Below, piece after piece: positions 25,659 through 34,222 of a stretch of 64,000 bases of DNA (the stretch's first letter is position 1; the number at the start of each line of letters is the position of its first letter). The position numbers and the translations under genes are program-made. The stretch comes from Sphingomonas mucosissima (GTDB lineage Bacteria > Pseudomonadota > Alphaproteobacteria > Sphingomonadales > Sphingomonadaceae), in NCBI RefSeq assembly GCF_002197665.1, contig NZ_NBBJ01000004.1:62001-126000 (forward strand), read 5' to 3'. Below the pieces are notes generated by a model, which saw only the letters and a list, made by a program, of their open reading frames with translations, was not told where the DNA came from and searched no databases.

Positions 25659-27080
25659 ATGATCCTTCGCACTCTCACCGCCGGGCGCGTGCTGGCAACC
25701 GGTGTCGCCGCGCTGTCGCTTGTTGCCTGCTCGCAAGGCGACGCCCGCCCGAAGACGGCATCGTCGAAGGCCGCGCCCAAGCCCTATGCGCGCGATCCCT
25801 ACCCCTCGACGTACCGCGCCTATCCCGGTGTGCCCACGGTGGTGCGCAACGTCACCGTCTTCGACGGCGAGGGCGGCCGGATCGACAACGGCCAAGTGCT
25901 GTTCGCCGACGGCAAGATCGTCGCGGTCGGCACAAGCGTGAATGCGCCAGCCGATGCGCAAGTGATCGACGGCACCGGCAAGTGGGTGACGCCCGGCGTC
26001 ATCGACATCCACAGCCACCTTGGCGATTATCCCACCCCCAGCGTCCAGGCGCACAGCGACGGGAACGAGGCGACCGGCCCGATCACCGCGGATGTCTGGG
26101 CCGAACACAGCGTCTGGCCGCAGGACCCGGGCTTCAGCCGCGCGCTGGCGAACGGCGGCGTCACCACGCTGCAGATCCTGCCCGGCTCGGCAAACCTCAT
26201 GGGCGGCCGCTCCGTGGTGCTGAAGAACGTCTATTCGCGCACCATGCAGGGGATGAAATTTCCCGGCGCGCCCTACGGCCTGAAGATGGCGTGCGGCGAG
26301 AACCCCAAGCGCGTCTATGGCTCCAAGGGCCGCCAGCCTTCCACCCGCATGGGCAATGTCGCGGTTGATCGCGCAACCTGGGCAAAGGCGCAAAGCTATC
26401 GTCGCAAGTGGGATCGCTACGAGGCGGACGGCGGCGACATGCCCGATCGCGATATTGCGATGGACACGCTGCGCGGCGTGCTGGCCGGCGAGATCCTGAT
26501 CCAGAACCACTGCTACCGCGCCGACGAAATGGCGATCGTCGAGGATATGGCAAAGGAGTTCGGCTACAAGGTCACCGCCTTCCACCACGCCGTCGAAGCC
26601 TACAAGATCGCCGACGTGCTGAAGGCGAACGGCACCTGCGCCGCGGTCTGGGCCGATTGGTATGGCTTCAAGATGGAAAGCTATGACGGCATCGGCGAGA
26701 ACCTCGCCATTCTTGAGCGTGCCGGCACCTGCGCGATGATCCACTCGGATGACGAAAACGGCATCCAGCGTCTGAATCAGGAAGTTGCCAAGGTGCTCGC
26801 CTCGGGCCGCCGCGCCGGCATCAATATTGCGCCGGAAGTCGCGTGGAAGTGGCTGTCGCTGGGCCCCGCCAAGGCGACGGGCATTGCCGACAAGACCGGC
26901 AGCCTCGTGCCCGGCAAGATGGCCGACGTCGTTCTGTGGAACGGCAATCCGTTCAGCGTCTACACCCGCCCCGACAAGGTCTGGATCGACGGCGCGCTGC
27001 TGTACGATGCCAATGATCCCAAGCGTCGCCCGGTGAGCGACTTCGAGCTTGGCCAGCCCGGCTCGGGAGATGTCAAGTGA
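25659..27080 (+). CDS. Amidohydrolase-family lipoprotein (catalytic member of a pair)
   Basis: Predicted metal-dependent hydrolase of the imidazolonepropionase-like amidohydrolase group, 473 aa. A signal with lipobox LSLVAC at about residues 18-23 predicts a lipoprotein in the periplasm or outer membrane. The metal motif is intact in TPGVIDIHSHLGDYP, followed by GVTTLQILPGSANLMGGRS, which is typical of this subfamily, then AFHHAVEAYKIAD and MIHSDDENG, supplying further His and Asp ligands. The C-terminal SLVPGKMADVVLWNGNPF ends the composite beta sandwich. Its stop overlaps the GTG start of the second amidohydrolase gene (27077), so the products are likely made together. Substrate is unknown; cyclic amides or peptide-like compounds are possible. 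Confidence 0.83.
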   Translation: MILRTLTAGRVLATGVAALSLVACSQGDARPKTASSKAAPKPYARDPYPSTYRAYPGVPTVVRNVTVFDGEGGRIDNGQVLFADGKIVAVGTSVNAPADAQVIDGTGKWVTPGVIDIHSHLGDYPTPSVQAHSDGNEATGPITADVWAEHSVWPQDPGFSRALANGGVTTLQILPGSANLMGGRSVVLKNVYSRTMQGMKFPGAPYGLKMACGENPKRVYGSKGRQPSTRMGNVAVDRATWAKAQSYRRKWDRYEADGGDMPDRDIAMDTLRGVLAGEILIQNHCYRADEMAIVEDMAKEFGYKVTAFHHAVEAYKIADVLKANGTCAAVWADWYGFKMESYDGIGENLAILERAGTCAMIHSDDENGIQRLNQEVAKVLASGRRAGINIAPEVAWKWLSLGPAKATGIADKTGSLVPGKMADVVLWNGNPFSVYTRPDKVWIDGALLYDANDPKRRPVSDFELGQPGSGDVK

Positions 27081-28369
27081 AGCGCGCTTTGCTCCTCCTC
27101 GCCACGATGCTGGCGAGCCCGGTTGCGGCACAGACTGTGGCGATCACCAACGCGACCATCGCGGTTGGGGACGGCAGCGCCCCGGTCGAGAATGGCACCA
27201 TCGTGTTCCAGAACGGCCGCATCGTTGCGAGCGGCGCGGGCGTCGCTGTGCCTGCGGGCGCGCAGGTGATCGACGGCAGCGGCAAGTGGGTCGCGCCCGG
27301 CTTTGTTGCCGGGTTCAGCGATCTTGGCATCGCAGATGCCGGCGGCGTCTCGGAAAGCAATGACACGGGCGCCCGTACCGCGCCGTTCAACGCCGCCATC
27401 GACATCTCGGTCGCGATCAACCCGGCCGAAGTGAAGATCGCCAATGAGCGCCTCGGCGGCGTGACACGCGCGTTCGTCGCACCGGAGGCAGCCGGATCGA
27501 TCTTTGCTGGCCAGGGCGCCGTGATTGACCTCGGCGACGATGCCCAACCGGTCACGCGCGCCCGCGCGTTCCAGTTCGTGGAGCTTGGCGAAAGCGGCGG
27601 GCGCATCGCCGGCGGCAGCCGACCGGCCGCTTATGCCATGCTACACGACGCCTTGACACAGGCGCAGGATTTCCGCCGCAACCCGGCTGCATTCGGCGGC
27701 CGCGAGAAGGACTCGCTCGTCAAGCGCGGCGATGCCGATGCACTGCTGCGCGTGCTGGACGGCGCCATGCCGCTCGTCGTCCATGTCGAGCGCGCCAGCG
27801 ACATCCTGACGGTGCTGGCGCTGCCGCGTGACTATCCCAAGCTCAAGCTGGTGCTGACCGGTGTGTCCGAAGGCTGGATGGTCGCGCGCGAAATCGCGGC
27901 TGCTCGCGTTCCCGTCATCGCTGCCGCGCTCGCCGATCTGCCCGCGCAGTTTGAATCGCTCGGTGCAACGGAGTCGAACGTCGGCCGGATGCGCGCCGCG
28001 GGCGTTCAGGTGGCGCTCGCTTCCACCGGCAACAACGGCGGTGAGCACAACCTTCGGCAATATGCCGGCAACCTTGTCGCCATCACCCGCGTCCCCGGCC
28101 ATACCGGGCTAACTTGGGGAGAGGCGCTGGCCTCGATCACCTCCGCCCCGGCCGCCGCGCTCGGCATGGAGGGAGAGATCGGCTCGCTGCGCGCGGGCCG
28201 CCGTGCAGACGTCGTGCTGTGGGATGGCGATCCGCTTGAGCTTTCCTCCTCGCCCACGGCGGTATGGATCGATGGCCGGGCGCAGCCGATGCGTTCGCGC
28301 CAGCTGCAATTGCGTGATCGGTATCTTGTGCCGACCGAGGGCGCGCTGCCGAAGGCTTACGAGCGCTAA
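27077..28369 (+). CDS. Amidohydrolase-family paralogue lacking the HxH metal motif
   Basis: Secreted protein of 430 aa with a clear signal peptide (MKRALLLLATMLASPVAAQ). Its overall plan parallels the preceding protein: VAITNATIAVGDGSAPVENG, VIDGSGKWVAPGFVAGFSDLG, then GVTRAFVAPEAAGSIFAGQG, LRQYAGNLVAITR and GSLRAGRRADVVLWDGDPL. At the position where active members have IDxHxH it reads VAGFSDLG, so the two metal-binding His are missing. It may be a structural or regulatory partner of the catalytic gene, with which it overlaps as GTGA. An alternative is a different active site that uses other residues. The family is certain; the catalytic status is inference from the visible motif loss. Confidence 0.8.
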   Translation: MKRALLLLATMLASPVAAQTVAITNATIAVGDGSAPVENGTIVFQNGRIVASGAGVAVPAGAQVIDGSGKWVAPGFVAGFSDLGIADAGGVSESNDTGARTAPFNAAIDISVAINPAEVKIANERLGGVTRAFVAPEAAGSIFAGQGAVIDLGDDAQPVTRARAFQFVELGESGGRIAGGSRPAAYAMLHDALTQAQDFRRNPAAFGGREKDSLVKRGDADALLRVLDGAMPLVVHVERASDILTVLALPRDYPKLKLVLTGVSEGWMVAREIAAARVPVIAAALADLPAQFESLGATESNVGRMRAAGVQVALASTGNNGGEHNLRQYAGNLVAITRVPGHTGLTWGEALASITSAPAAALGMEGEIGSLRAGRRADVVLWDGDPLELSSSPTAVWIDGRAQPMRSRQLQLRDRYLVPTEGALPKAYER

Positions 28370-28391
28370 GGGCCAGTGGATTTGGCATTGA

Positions 28392-28489
28392 TCGTCACGC
28401 CGGCCGGGGGCCGGCATCCGGGGCTTCGGTCATGCGCCGACGTCGCGGATGCCGCCGGGTGCTTACAGGGACGAGTCCGGCATGACGAT
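28392..28489. repeat. Dispersed palindrome copy 7 (degenerate long form)
   Basis: Starts CGTCACGCCGGCCGGGGGCC and ends GAGTCCGGCATGACG, with internal palindromic halves but a divergent spacer. It fills about half of the 221-base gap between the second amidohydrolase and ccmF. I see no gene in the rest of that gap. Confidence 0.55.
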
Positions 28490-28590
28490 GTGATAGAGGC
28501 CGGTCCGACGCTCCGTAGCCGTGACTTCGAGCTCGCATCCGATGCGGCGGGGATGAGCCTGCCTCAAATGCTCCCCGCCGGCGCCCGCCA

Positions 28591-30549
28591 GTGATTGCCG
28601 AGGCCGGTCTCGTCGCATTGTGGCTCGCCGCATCGCTTGCAGCGATGCAGCTTGCGCTTGCCGCACTCGCGGTGCGGCGCAGTGACGACATCCTCGCCGC
28701 GGCCGTCCGTCCTGTGGCCATCGTGCAGGGTGGCTTGGCGCTGCTAGCAATGGCCGCGCTGATCCGCGTGTTTCTGACCTCCGATATGTCCGTCGCGCTG
28801 GTTGTCGCAAACAGCCATTCGGCGAAACCGTGGCTGTACAAATTCGCCGGCGCATGGGGAAACCATGAAGGGTCGATGCTGCTGTGGGTCACGATCCTCG
28901 GCGTCGCCGGCGGAGCCGTGGCGTTTCTTGAACGCCGCATCGCCGAACGCACGCTCACCGCGACTCTCGGCGCGCAAGCCGCGATCGCACTCGGCTTTTA
29001 CGCCTTCCTGCTCTTTGCATCGAACCCGTTCGCGCGCCTCACCAACTCGCCTGCGGACGGGCAAGGCCTCAATCCGCTGCTGCAGGACCCCGGCCTCGCG
29101 TTCCATCCCCCGACTCTTTACGCCGGCTATGTCGGCCTCTCGGTCGCTTTCTCCTTTGCTGTGGGCGCGCTGGTCACGCGCGACGTGGGCCCTGCCTTTG
29201 CGCGCGCCATGCGGCCGTGGGTCCTCGCCGCCTGGGTGTTCCTCACCATCGGCATCACCGCCGGCAGCTACTGGGCCTATTATGAGCTTGGCTGGGGCGG
29301 CTGGTGGTTCTGGGATCCGGTCGAGAACGCCTCGCTCATGCCGTGGCTCGCGGCAACGGCCTTGCTCCATTCGGTCAGCGTGCTCGCCACGCGCGATGGC
29401 CTTCGCGCCTGGACGGTGATGCTGGCGGTGGTCGCCTTCTCCATGTCGATGCTCGGCACCTTCCTGGTGCGCTCCGGCATCCTCACCAGCGTTCATGCCT
29501 TTGCCGTTGATCCCGAGCGCGGAACCTTCATTCTGATCCTGCTGGCCATCTACATCGGCGGTGCACTAGCGCTGTTCGCCACCCGAATTGGCCTGGTGCG
29601 GGCGGGCAACACGTTCGAGCTTGTGAGCCGCGAGGGGAGCCTCGTTGCCAACAACCTGCTACTCTCCGTCATTCTCGGGATCGTATTGATCGGGACGTTT
29701 TACCCGATCCTGGCGGCCGCGATGGGCACGCAATTGTCGGTCGGCCCGCCCTTTTTCGAAAAGGCCGCCGGCCCGATTGCGCTGGTTCTCGTCGCGGTCA
29801 TGGCCGCCGGCCCACTGCTCCGCTGGCGGCGGGACTCGGCAAGGGCACTGGTCAAACGAATGACCTGGCCGATTGCCGCCACGGGCATCAGCGCGGTCTT
29901 ATCGATCGTGCTTGCGGGCTGGTTCGGGCTGCTGCCGATGCTCGGCCTGGCACTCGCGGCTGGTCTGGCGGTTGCGAGCATCGTGCCGCTGTTCGGGCGC
30001 AATCTCCTGCGCACGCCGATGTTCGTCTACGGCATGGTGGTTGCCCATCTCGGTATCGCGGTGAGCCTGGCGGGCATGGCCGCCTCGTCCGCTTTCACCA
30101 AGGAAACGCTGGTGGCGAAGCGCATTGGCGAGTCCGCCAGCGTCGGCCCTTACCTCGTCACCCTTCGCGGTATCCGCCCGGTGATCGGCGACAACTGGTC
30201 TGCGCTGGAGGCCCGCCTCGACGTGCAGCGCGGAAACGGCACGGGCCCGCTACTGGCGCCGCAATCGCGCTTCTTCTCCAACCCGCCGACCACCACCAGC
30301 GAGAGCGCCATTCTCACCGCGCTCGACGGGCAGCTCTACACCGTGCTCGGCCAATCCGATGGGCAGGGCCGCTGGCAGCTTCGTCTCTGGTGGAAGCCGT
30401 GGGTCACGCTGATCTGGTTCGGCGGGTTGTTGATCGCGCTCGGCGGCGCGCTGTCCATCCTTGGCCACTGGTTGCGTGATCGGCGGCAGAAGCGCCGCGC
30501 ACACGAGGCGGTCGAGGCCGCCGCCCATCGCGAGGCATGGGGCGCGTGA
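28591..30549 (+). CDS. ccmF: Cytochrome c maturation haem lyase subunit CcmF
   Basis: Polytopic inner-membrane protein of 652 aa that transfers haem from CcmE to apocytochrome c in System I. The tryptophan-rich WWD motif is present as YELGWGGWWFWDPVENASLMPW (split around residue 230), and conserved His residues flank it in FHPPTLYAGYVGL and LLHSVSVLATR. About 14 membrane helices can be seen. The start is GTG at 28591, giving the usual MIAE-like N-terminus. It is followed by ccmG with a 13-base overlap. No ccmA, B, C, D or E gene precedes it; the amidohydrolase genes and a repeat do. Confidence 0.95.
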   Translation: MIAEAGLVALWLAASLAAMQLALAALAVRRSDDILAAAVRPVAIVQGGLALLAMAALIRVFLTSDMSVALVVANSHSAKPWLYKFAGAWGNHEGSMLLWVTILGVAGGAVAFLERRIAERTLTATLGAQAAIALGFYAFLLFASNPFARLTNSPADGQGLNPLLQDPGLAFHPPTLYAGYVGLSVAFSFAVGALVTRDVGPAFARAMRPWVLAAWVFLTIGITAGSYWAYYELGWGGWWFWDPVENASLMPWLAATALLHSVSVLATRDGLRAWTVMLAVVAFSMSMLGTFLVRSGILTSVHAFAVDPERGTFILILLAIYIGGALALFATRIGLVRAGNTFELVSREGSLVANNLLLSVILGIVLIGTFYPILAAAMGTQLSVGPPFFEKAAGPIALVLVAVMAAGPLLRWRRDSARALVKRMTWPIAATGISAVLSIVLAGWFGLLPMLGLALAAGLAVASIVPLFGRNLLRTPMFVYGMVVAHLGIAVSLAGMAASSAFTKETLVAKRIGESASVGPYLVTLRGIRPVIGDNWSALEARLDVQRGNGTGPLLAPQSRFFSNPPTTTSESAILTALDGQLYTVLGQSDGQGRWQLRLWWKPWVTLIWFGGLLIALGGALSILGHWLRDRRQKRRAHEAVEAAAHREAWGA

Positions 30550-31073
30550 GGCGTTGGCTGCTTTGGTTGCCGCTCGCCATCTTTACGGTGGTGGTCGTGT
30601 TCGCCGTGCGGGAGCTGCGCAAGCCAAGCGACCGCACCGTTTATTCGGCAATGGTCGGCAAGGCCGTGCCCGCATTCGATCTCCCGCCCATCCTGTCCGG
30701 CAAGCCCGGCCTGTCGGCTGGCGACCTGAGGGCCGGCCAGCCGCGATTGCTCAATATCTTCGCCAGCTGGTGCGTGCCGTGCATTGCCGAGGCACCGCAG
30801 CTCATGAAGCTGAAAGCGATGGGCATCCCGATCGACGCGGTCGCGATCCGCGATAGCGACACCGCGATCGCGCAGTTCCTGAAGCGCCACGGCGATCCCT
30901 ATGCACGCGTCGGCGACGACAAGAACAGCCAGGTTCAGCTGTCGCTCGGCTCCTCGGGCGTACCCGAAACCTTTGTGGTCGATGGTCGCGGGATCATCGT
31001 GAAGCAGCACGTCGGGGACATCCGCGACGAGGATGTCGCCGCGTTGGCAGAAGCATGGCGGAAGGCCCGATGA
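30537..31073 (+). CDS. ccmG: Thiol:disulfide interchange protein CcmG/DsbE
   Basis: Membrane-anchored periplasmic thioredoxin-like protein of 178 aa that keeps the CXXCH motif of apocytochrome c reduced for haem attachment. One N-terminal helix (WLLWLPLAIFTVVVVFAV) is followed by the thioredoxin fold with active site WCVPC at Cys79 and Cys82 and the GSSGVPETFVVDGRG cis-Pro segment. The gene overlaps ccmF by 13 bases and ccmH by 4, so all three are coupled. Confidence 0.94.
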   Translation: MGRVRRWLLWLPLAIFTVVVVFAVRELRKPSDRTVYSAMVGKAVPAFDLPPILSGKPGLSAGDLRAGQPRLLNIFASWCVPCIAEAPQLMKLKAMGIPIDAVAIRDSDTAIAQFLKRHGDPYARVGDDKNSQVQLSLGSSGVPETFVVDGRGIIVKQHVGDIRDEDVAALAEAWRKAR

Positions 31074-31522
31074 TCGCTCGGCGGCGCGATGCGGCGCTGA
31101 TGCCCCTGCTGCGCCAGATCGGCTGCGCGACGATGGCAGCCACGCTGGCACTGGCACCCCCCACAACGGCCCAGGGCCGCCCCCCCGCAGATTATGCCAA
31201 CGTCCAATTGCCTGATCCCGCCAAAGAGGCGGAAGCGACGGCGCTGATGGCAACCCTGCGCTGCCTCGTGTGCCAGGGGCAGGCGATCATCGACAGCGAT
31301 GCCGACATGGCCGGCGACATGCGCAGCCTGGTACGTCAGCGCATCGCCGCGGGCGAAAGCGCGAACGAGGTCCGCGACTGGCTGATCGCCCGCTACGGCG
31401 ATTACGTCACCTACGATCCGCCGGTCAGCCCCGTCACCCTGCCCTTGTGGCTCGCGCCCATCGTCCTTCTCGCCTTCGGCGTGTGGATCGCCCGGGCAAG
31501 TTTCCGCCGCCGAAACAGGTAG
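31070..31522 (+). CDS. ccmH: Cytochrome c maturation protein CcmH
   Basis: Apocytochrome c thiol reductase component of about 150 aa. A signal/anchor is at the N-terminus; the active motif LRCLVCQGQ supplies Cys65 and Cys68; SDADMAGDMRSLVRQRIAAG and WLIARYGDYVTYDPP follow; a second membrane helix (LPLWLAPIVLLAFGVWIA) ends the protein. This is the short CcmH form; no CcmI-like TPR extension or separate ccmI follows. ATG 31070 overlaps the ccmG stop; a slightly earlier in-frame start exists but would overlap further. Confidence 0.93.
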   Translation: MIARRRDAALMPLLRQIGCATMAATLALAPPTTAQGRPPADYANVQLPDPAKEAEATALMATLRCLVCQGQAIIDSDADMAGDMRSLVRQRIAAGESANEVRDWLIARYGDYVTYDPPVSPVTLPLWLAPIVLLAFGVWIARASFRRRNR

Positions 31523-31593
31523 CGAAATAGAACTGGATTCTCCGCGCGCGACGGCATAGCGTCTCCAGAACAAAAGTTATGGGGAGGTGCGGC

Positions 31594-32388
31594 ATGACCG
31601 TGACAGTATGGGATCACCCGCTGTCGCCTTATGCGCAGAAGGTGAAGATCGCGCTGCGCGAAAAGAACGTGGCCTTTGACACGGCGGTCCCCGGCGGGAT
31701 CGGCGTTGGCGGCGCGGCTGGCGAGTTCGTCGCCACCAATCCGCGCGCCGAAGTGCCCGCGCTCGTCCACAATGGCTTCGGCATCTTCGATTCCACCATC
31801 ATCCTGGAATATATCGAGGATGCCTGGCCGGAGCCCCCGCTGCTCCCAGCCACCCCCGCCGATCGCGCTCGCGTGCGCATGATCGAGGAAGTGGTCGACA
31901 CCCATCTGGAGGCCGTGAACTGGGGCCTCTCCGAACTGCGCTGGTTCCGCCGTGCGGAAGGCCCGCTGGGTGACGCCCTGAGCACCCGCGCCGGCGAACA
32001 GGTGCGCGGCTATTTCAACTGGCTGGAGCGCGAGCTTGGCCATCGCGAATGGTTCAACGGAGAAACGTTCGGCTGGGGCGACCTGTCGGTGGTGCCCTAT
32101 GTCAACGGATCGGTCGGCCACGGCATCGCCCCCGAGCCCGGCTCGAAGCTCGCCGCTTGGCTGGCCCGCGCCAATGCGCGGCGGTCGGTGCGCGATACTG
32201 TCGCCGAAGCTGCCGCCGCTGCTTCCGCCGGGGGGATGGGCGATGTCGCCAAGCTCTTGGAACAGGGCCTCTTCAAGCGCGAATACCGCGATCACCGCCT
32301 GGAATGGATGGTGAAGTCGGGCGGGCTGGAGGTCGTGACGCAAGGCATGGCCCGCGGCAACATCCGCTTCACCCCTGATCTTGTTTGA
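31594..32388 (+). CDS. Glutathione S-transferase family protein
   Basis: Thioredoxin-fold GST of about 264 aa. The N-terminal domain reads TVTVWDHPLSPYAQKVKIALREKN with the expected Ser/Tyr region at the glutathione site, then NPRAEVPALVHNGFGIFDSTIILEYIED, the typical cis-Pro and Glu-Ser glutathione-binding segment. The C-terminal domain is helical and longer than usual by about 40 residues. A strong GGGGAGGT ribosome site lies before ATG 31594. It is followed after 14 bases by a cytochrome P450 gene, so both may handle the same hydrophobic substrate, with the GST acting on an oxidised product. Substrate is unknown. Confidence 0.86.
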   Translation: MTVTVWDHPLSPYAQKVKIALREKNVAFDTAVPGGIGVGGAAGEFVATNPRAEVPALVHNGFGIFDSTIILEYIEDAWPEPPLLPATPADRARVRMIEEVVDTHLEAVNWGLSELRWFRRAEGPLGDALSTRAGEQVRGYFNWLERELGHREWFNGETFGWGDLSVVPYVNGSVGHGIAPEPGSKLAAWLARANARRSVRDTVAEAAAAASAGGMGDVAKLLEQGLFKREYRDHRLEWMVKSGGLEVVTQGMARGNIRFTPDLV

Positions 32389-32402
32389 ATTCGGAGCGTA
32401 AC

Positions 32403-33758
32403 ATGCATCTCGTCAGCGATCACATCATCGAAGGGCGCGCAGGCCCCACCTTTGACCCGAATTACCCGACCCTCCCGGGCGTCGACCTCATCGATATCCG
32501 CCGCTTCACGCAGGGCCAGCCATGGGACGACTTCGCTCGCATGCGCGCAGAGGCGCCGGTGATGTGGCACCCCATGCCACGCGACGGCGTGGGTTTCTGG
32601 GCCGTCACCAGCTTCGACGGCGTGAAGCGGGTCAATGGCGACCCGCAGACCTTCAGCAGCGAAAAGGGCGGCATCCTGATGGCGTTGGGGCCGCAGGAAA
32701 CGCGCCACCCGATCCTGTTCTCGGCCTCGACCAATTCGATGATCAATCTCGACGCGCGCCCGCATCGCGAGCTGCGGCGCGAGCATATGCCCTATTTCAC
32801 CGCCACCTATATCAAGGGCCTGCGCGATCGCGTCTCGGCGGAAGTGACCCGTCTGCTCGATACCATGGCGCCGCTGGGCAAGTGCGACCTCGTGGAGAAA
32901 TTTTCGCAGCGGTTGCCGATCTTTACCCTGTGCGAGATGCTGGGCGTGCCCGAAGCTGATCGTGAGAAGTTCATCGGCTGGATCCACTTCCTCGAAATGG
33001 CGCAGCAGATCGCCACCGAGCAGGCAGAGCAGATGGCCAGCGGGGGCGAACTCAGCCCACAGATCGCCGCCTTCATTGAGATGTTCAACAAGAACGTCGG
33101 CGAGATGTTCGAATACGGCCGCCACATGCTCGCCAAGCGCCGCGCCGATCCGCAGCCGGACCTCATGAGCGCCATTGCCAATGCCGTGGTGGAGGGCGAT
33201 CCGCTGCCCGACCCCTATCTCGACGGCGCCTGGCTGCTGATCGTGTTCGCCGGCAACGACACCACCCGGAATTCGATCTCGGGCGCCATGAAGCTGTTCA
33301 CCGAGAACCCGGATCAGAAGCAGAAGCTGCAGGCGGACGGCAGCCTCCTCACCAATGCCGTGCATGAAATCACCCGCATGGTTTCCCCCGTCATCTACAT
33401 GCGGCGTACCGCCACCAAGGACACCGAGCTGGAGGGCCAGCAGATCGCCGAGGGTGAAAAGGTGATCATGTATTACGGCGCGGCGAACCGCGATCCCGCC
33501 ATGTTCCCCGGTCCCGACCGGTTCGACATCACGCGGGCGAATGCCGAGAAGAACATCGCCTTTGGCCACGGCCCGCACATCTGCATCGGCCGCATGACGG
33601 CTCAGCTTCAGCTGGAAGAAGCCTATCGCCAGATGTTCGCCCGCTTCCCCGACATTCGCTGGACGGGCGAGATGGACATCGCCCCCAACAACTTCGTCCA
33701 TGCCGTTCGTCGGCTTGAGGTGGAGTTCACGCCCGAACGCGCTGCCAAGGCCGCGTGA
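32403..33758 (+). CDS. Cytochrome P450 (bacterial class I type)
   Basis: Soluble haem-thiolate monooxygenase of 451 aa. Key parts: the I-helix oxygen-activation motif FAGNDTTR, the K-helix ExxR in HEITRMVS, and the haem-binding FGHGPHICIGR with thiolate ligand Cys394. The SMINLDARPHRELRR segment resembles CYP125/CYP142-like and other bacterial sterol or lipid hydroxylases, but I cannot assign a CYP family. No ferredoxin or ferredoxin reductase gene is adjacent. The start at 32403 follows a GGAGCG site; an in-frame ATG at 32385 overlaps the end of the GST gene. Its TGA overlaps the GTG of the small membrane protein. Confidence 0.93.
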   Translation: MHLVSDHIIEGRAGPTFDPNYPTLPGVDLIDIRRFTQGQPWDDFARMRAEAPVMWHPMPRDGVGFWAVTSFDGVKRVNGDPQTFSSEKGGILMALGPQETRHPILFSASTNSMINLDARPHRELRREHMPYFTATYIKGLRDRVSAEVTRLLDTMAPLGKCDLVEKFSQRLPIFTLCEMLGVPEADREKFIGWIHFLEMAQQIATEQAEQMASGGELSPQIAAFIEMFNKNVGEMFEYGRHMLAKRRADPQPDLMSAIANAVVEGDPLPDPYLDGAWLLIVFAGNDTTRNSISGAMKLFTENPDQKQKLQADGSLLTNAVHEITRMVSPVIYMRRTATKDTELEGQQIAEGEKVIMYYGAANRDPAMFPGPDRFDITRANAEKNIAFGHGPHICIGRMTAQLQLEEAYRQMFARFPDIRWTGEMDIAPNNFVHAVRRLEVEFTPERAAKAA

Positions 33759-34126
33759 TCGGCGCGGCGGGCGCGCCACGCTGGGTATCGCTGTGGTTTC
33801 GCGGCGCGGCGATCTTCGGCCTGCTCGCGCTGCTGCCGCAATATCTGCTTCCCCAGCCGGCGGGAGCGGAGCTGGTCGCCTATGGCTTTATCGGCACCGC
33901 CAGTGCCTTCCAGCTCGTCTTCTGGGTGATCGGTGGCGATCCTCTCCGCTACCGCGCGCTGATGCTGCCGTCCGTCGCGGAGAAACTCGCGTTCGGCATA
34001 CCGGCCGTGTTGCTGTTCGCCGCCGGCAAGGTGCCCGCCCTGGTGCTGCTGTTCGGCGCGTTCGACCTGCTGCTTGGGCTCGGCTTCCTCCTCGCTTGGC
34101 GAGCGACGCCAGTACGCACCGTCTGA
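33755..34126 (+). CDS. Small four-helix membrane protein (hypothetical, 123 aa)
   Basis: Hydrophobic protein with about four predicted transmembrane segments (around residues 15-33, 40-60, 78-95 and 97-115). No known family is recognised. It begins at GTG 33755, overlapping the P450 stop codon in a GTGA arrangement, which suggests coupled translation and a possible role with that enzyme, for example as a membrane anchor. The conserved Trp/Arg-rich ends (SLWFRGAAIFGLL, LLAWRATPVRT) give it a normal positive-inside pattern. Function unknown. Confidence 0.65.
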   Translation: MIGAAGAPRWVSLWFRGAAIFGLLALLPQYLLPQPAGAELVAYGFIGTASAFQLVFWVIGGDPLRYRALMLPSVAEKLAFGIPAVLLFAAGKVPALVLLFGAFDLLLGLGFLLAWRATPVRTV

Positions 34127-34222
34127 CATTCGGCAGCCGAAAAGGGAGAACGCTGGCTTGACGGCAGGGGCCGGCGCTCTCCACCCTCGCGCATACGTGT
34201 GAGGATCACTAGTTAGGCGCCA

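Noticed and set aside
28376..28594. Small plus-strand frame just before ccmF, considered as a ccmE remnant
   Set aside because: It consists mainly of the palindromic repeat and has no CcmE motif (no haem-binding His region).
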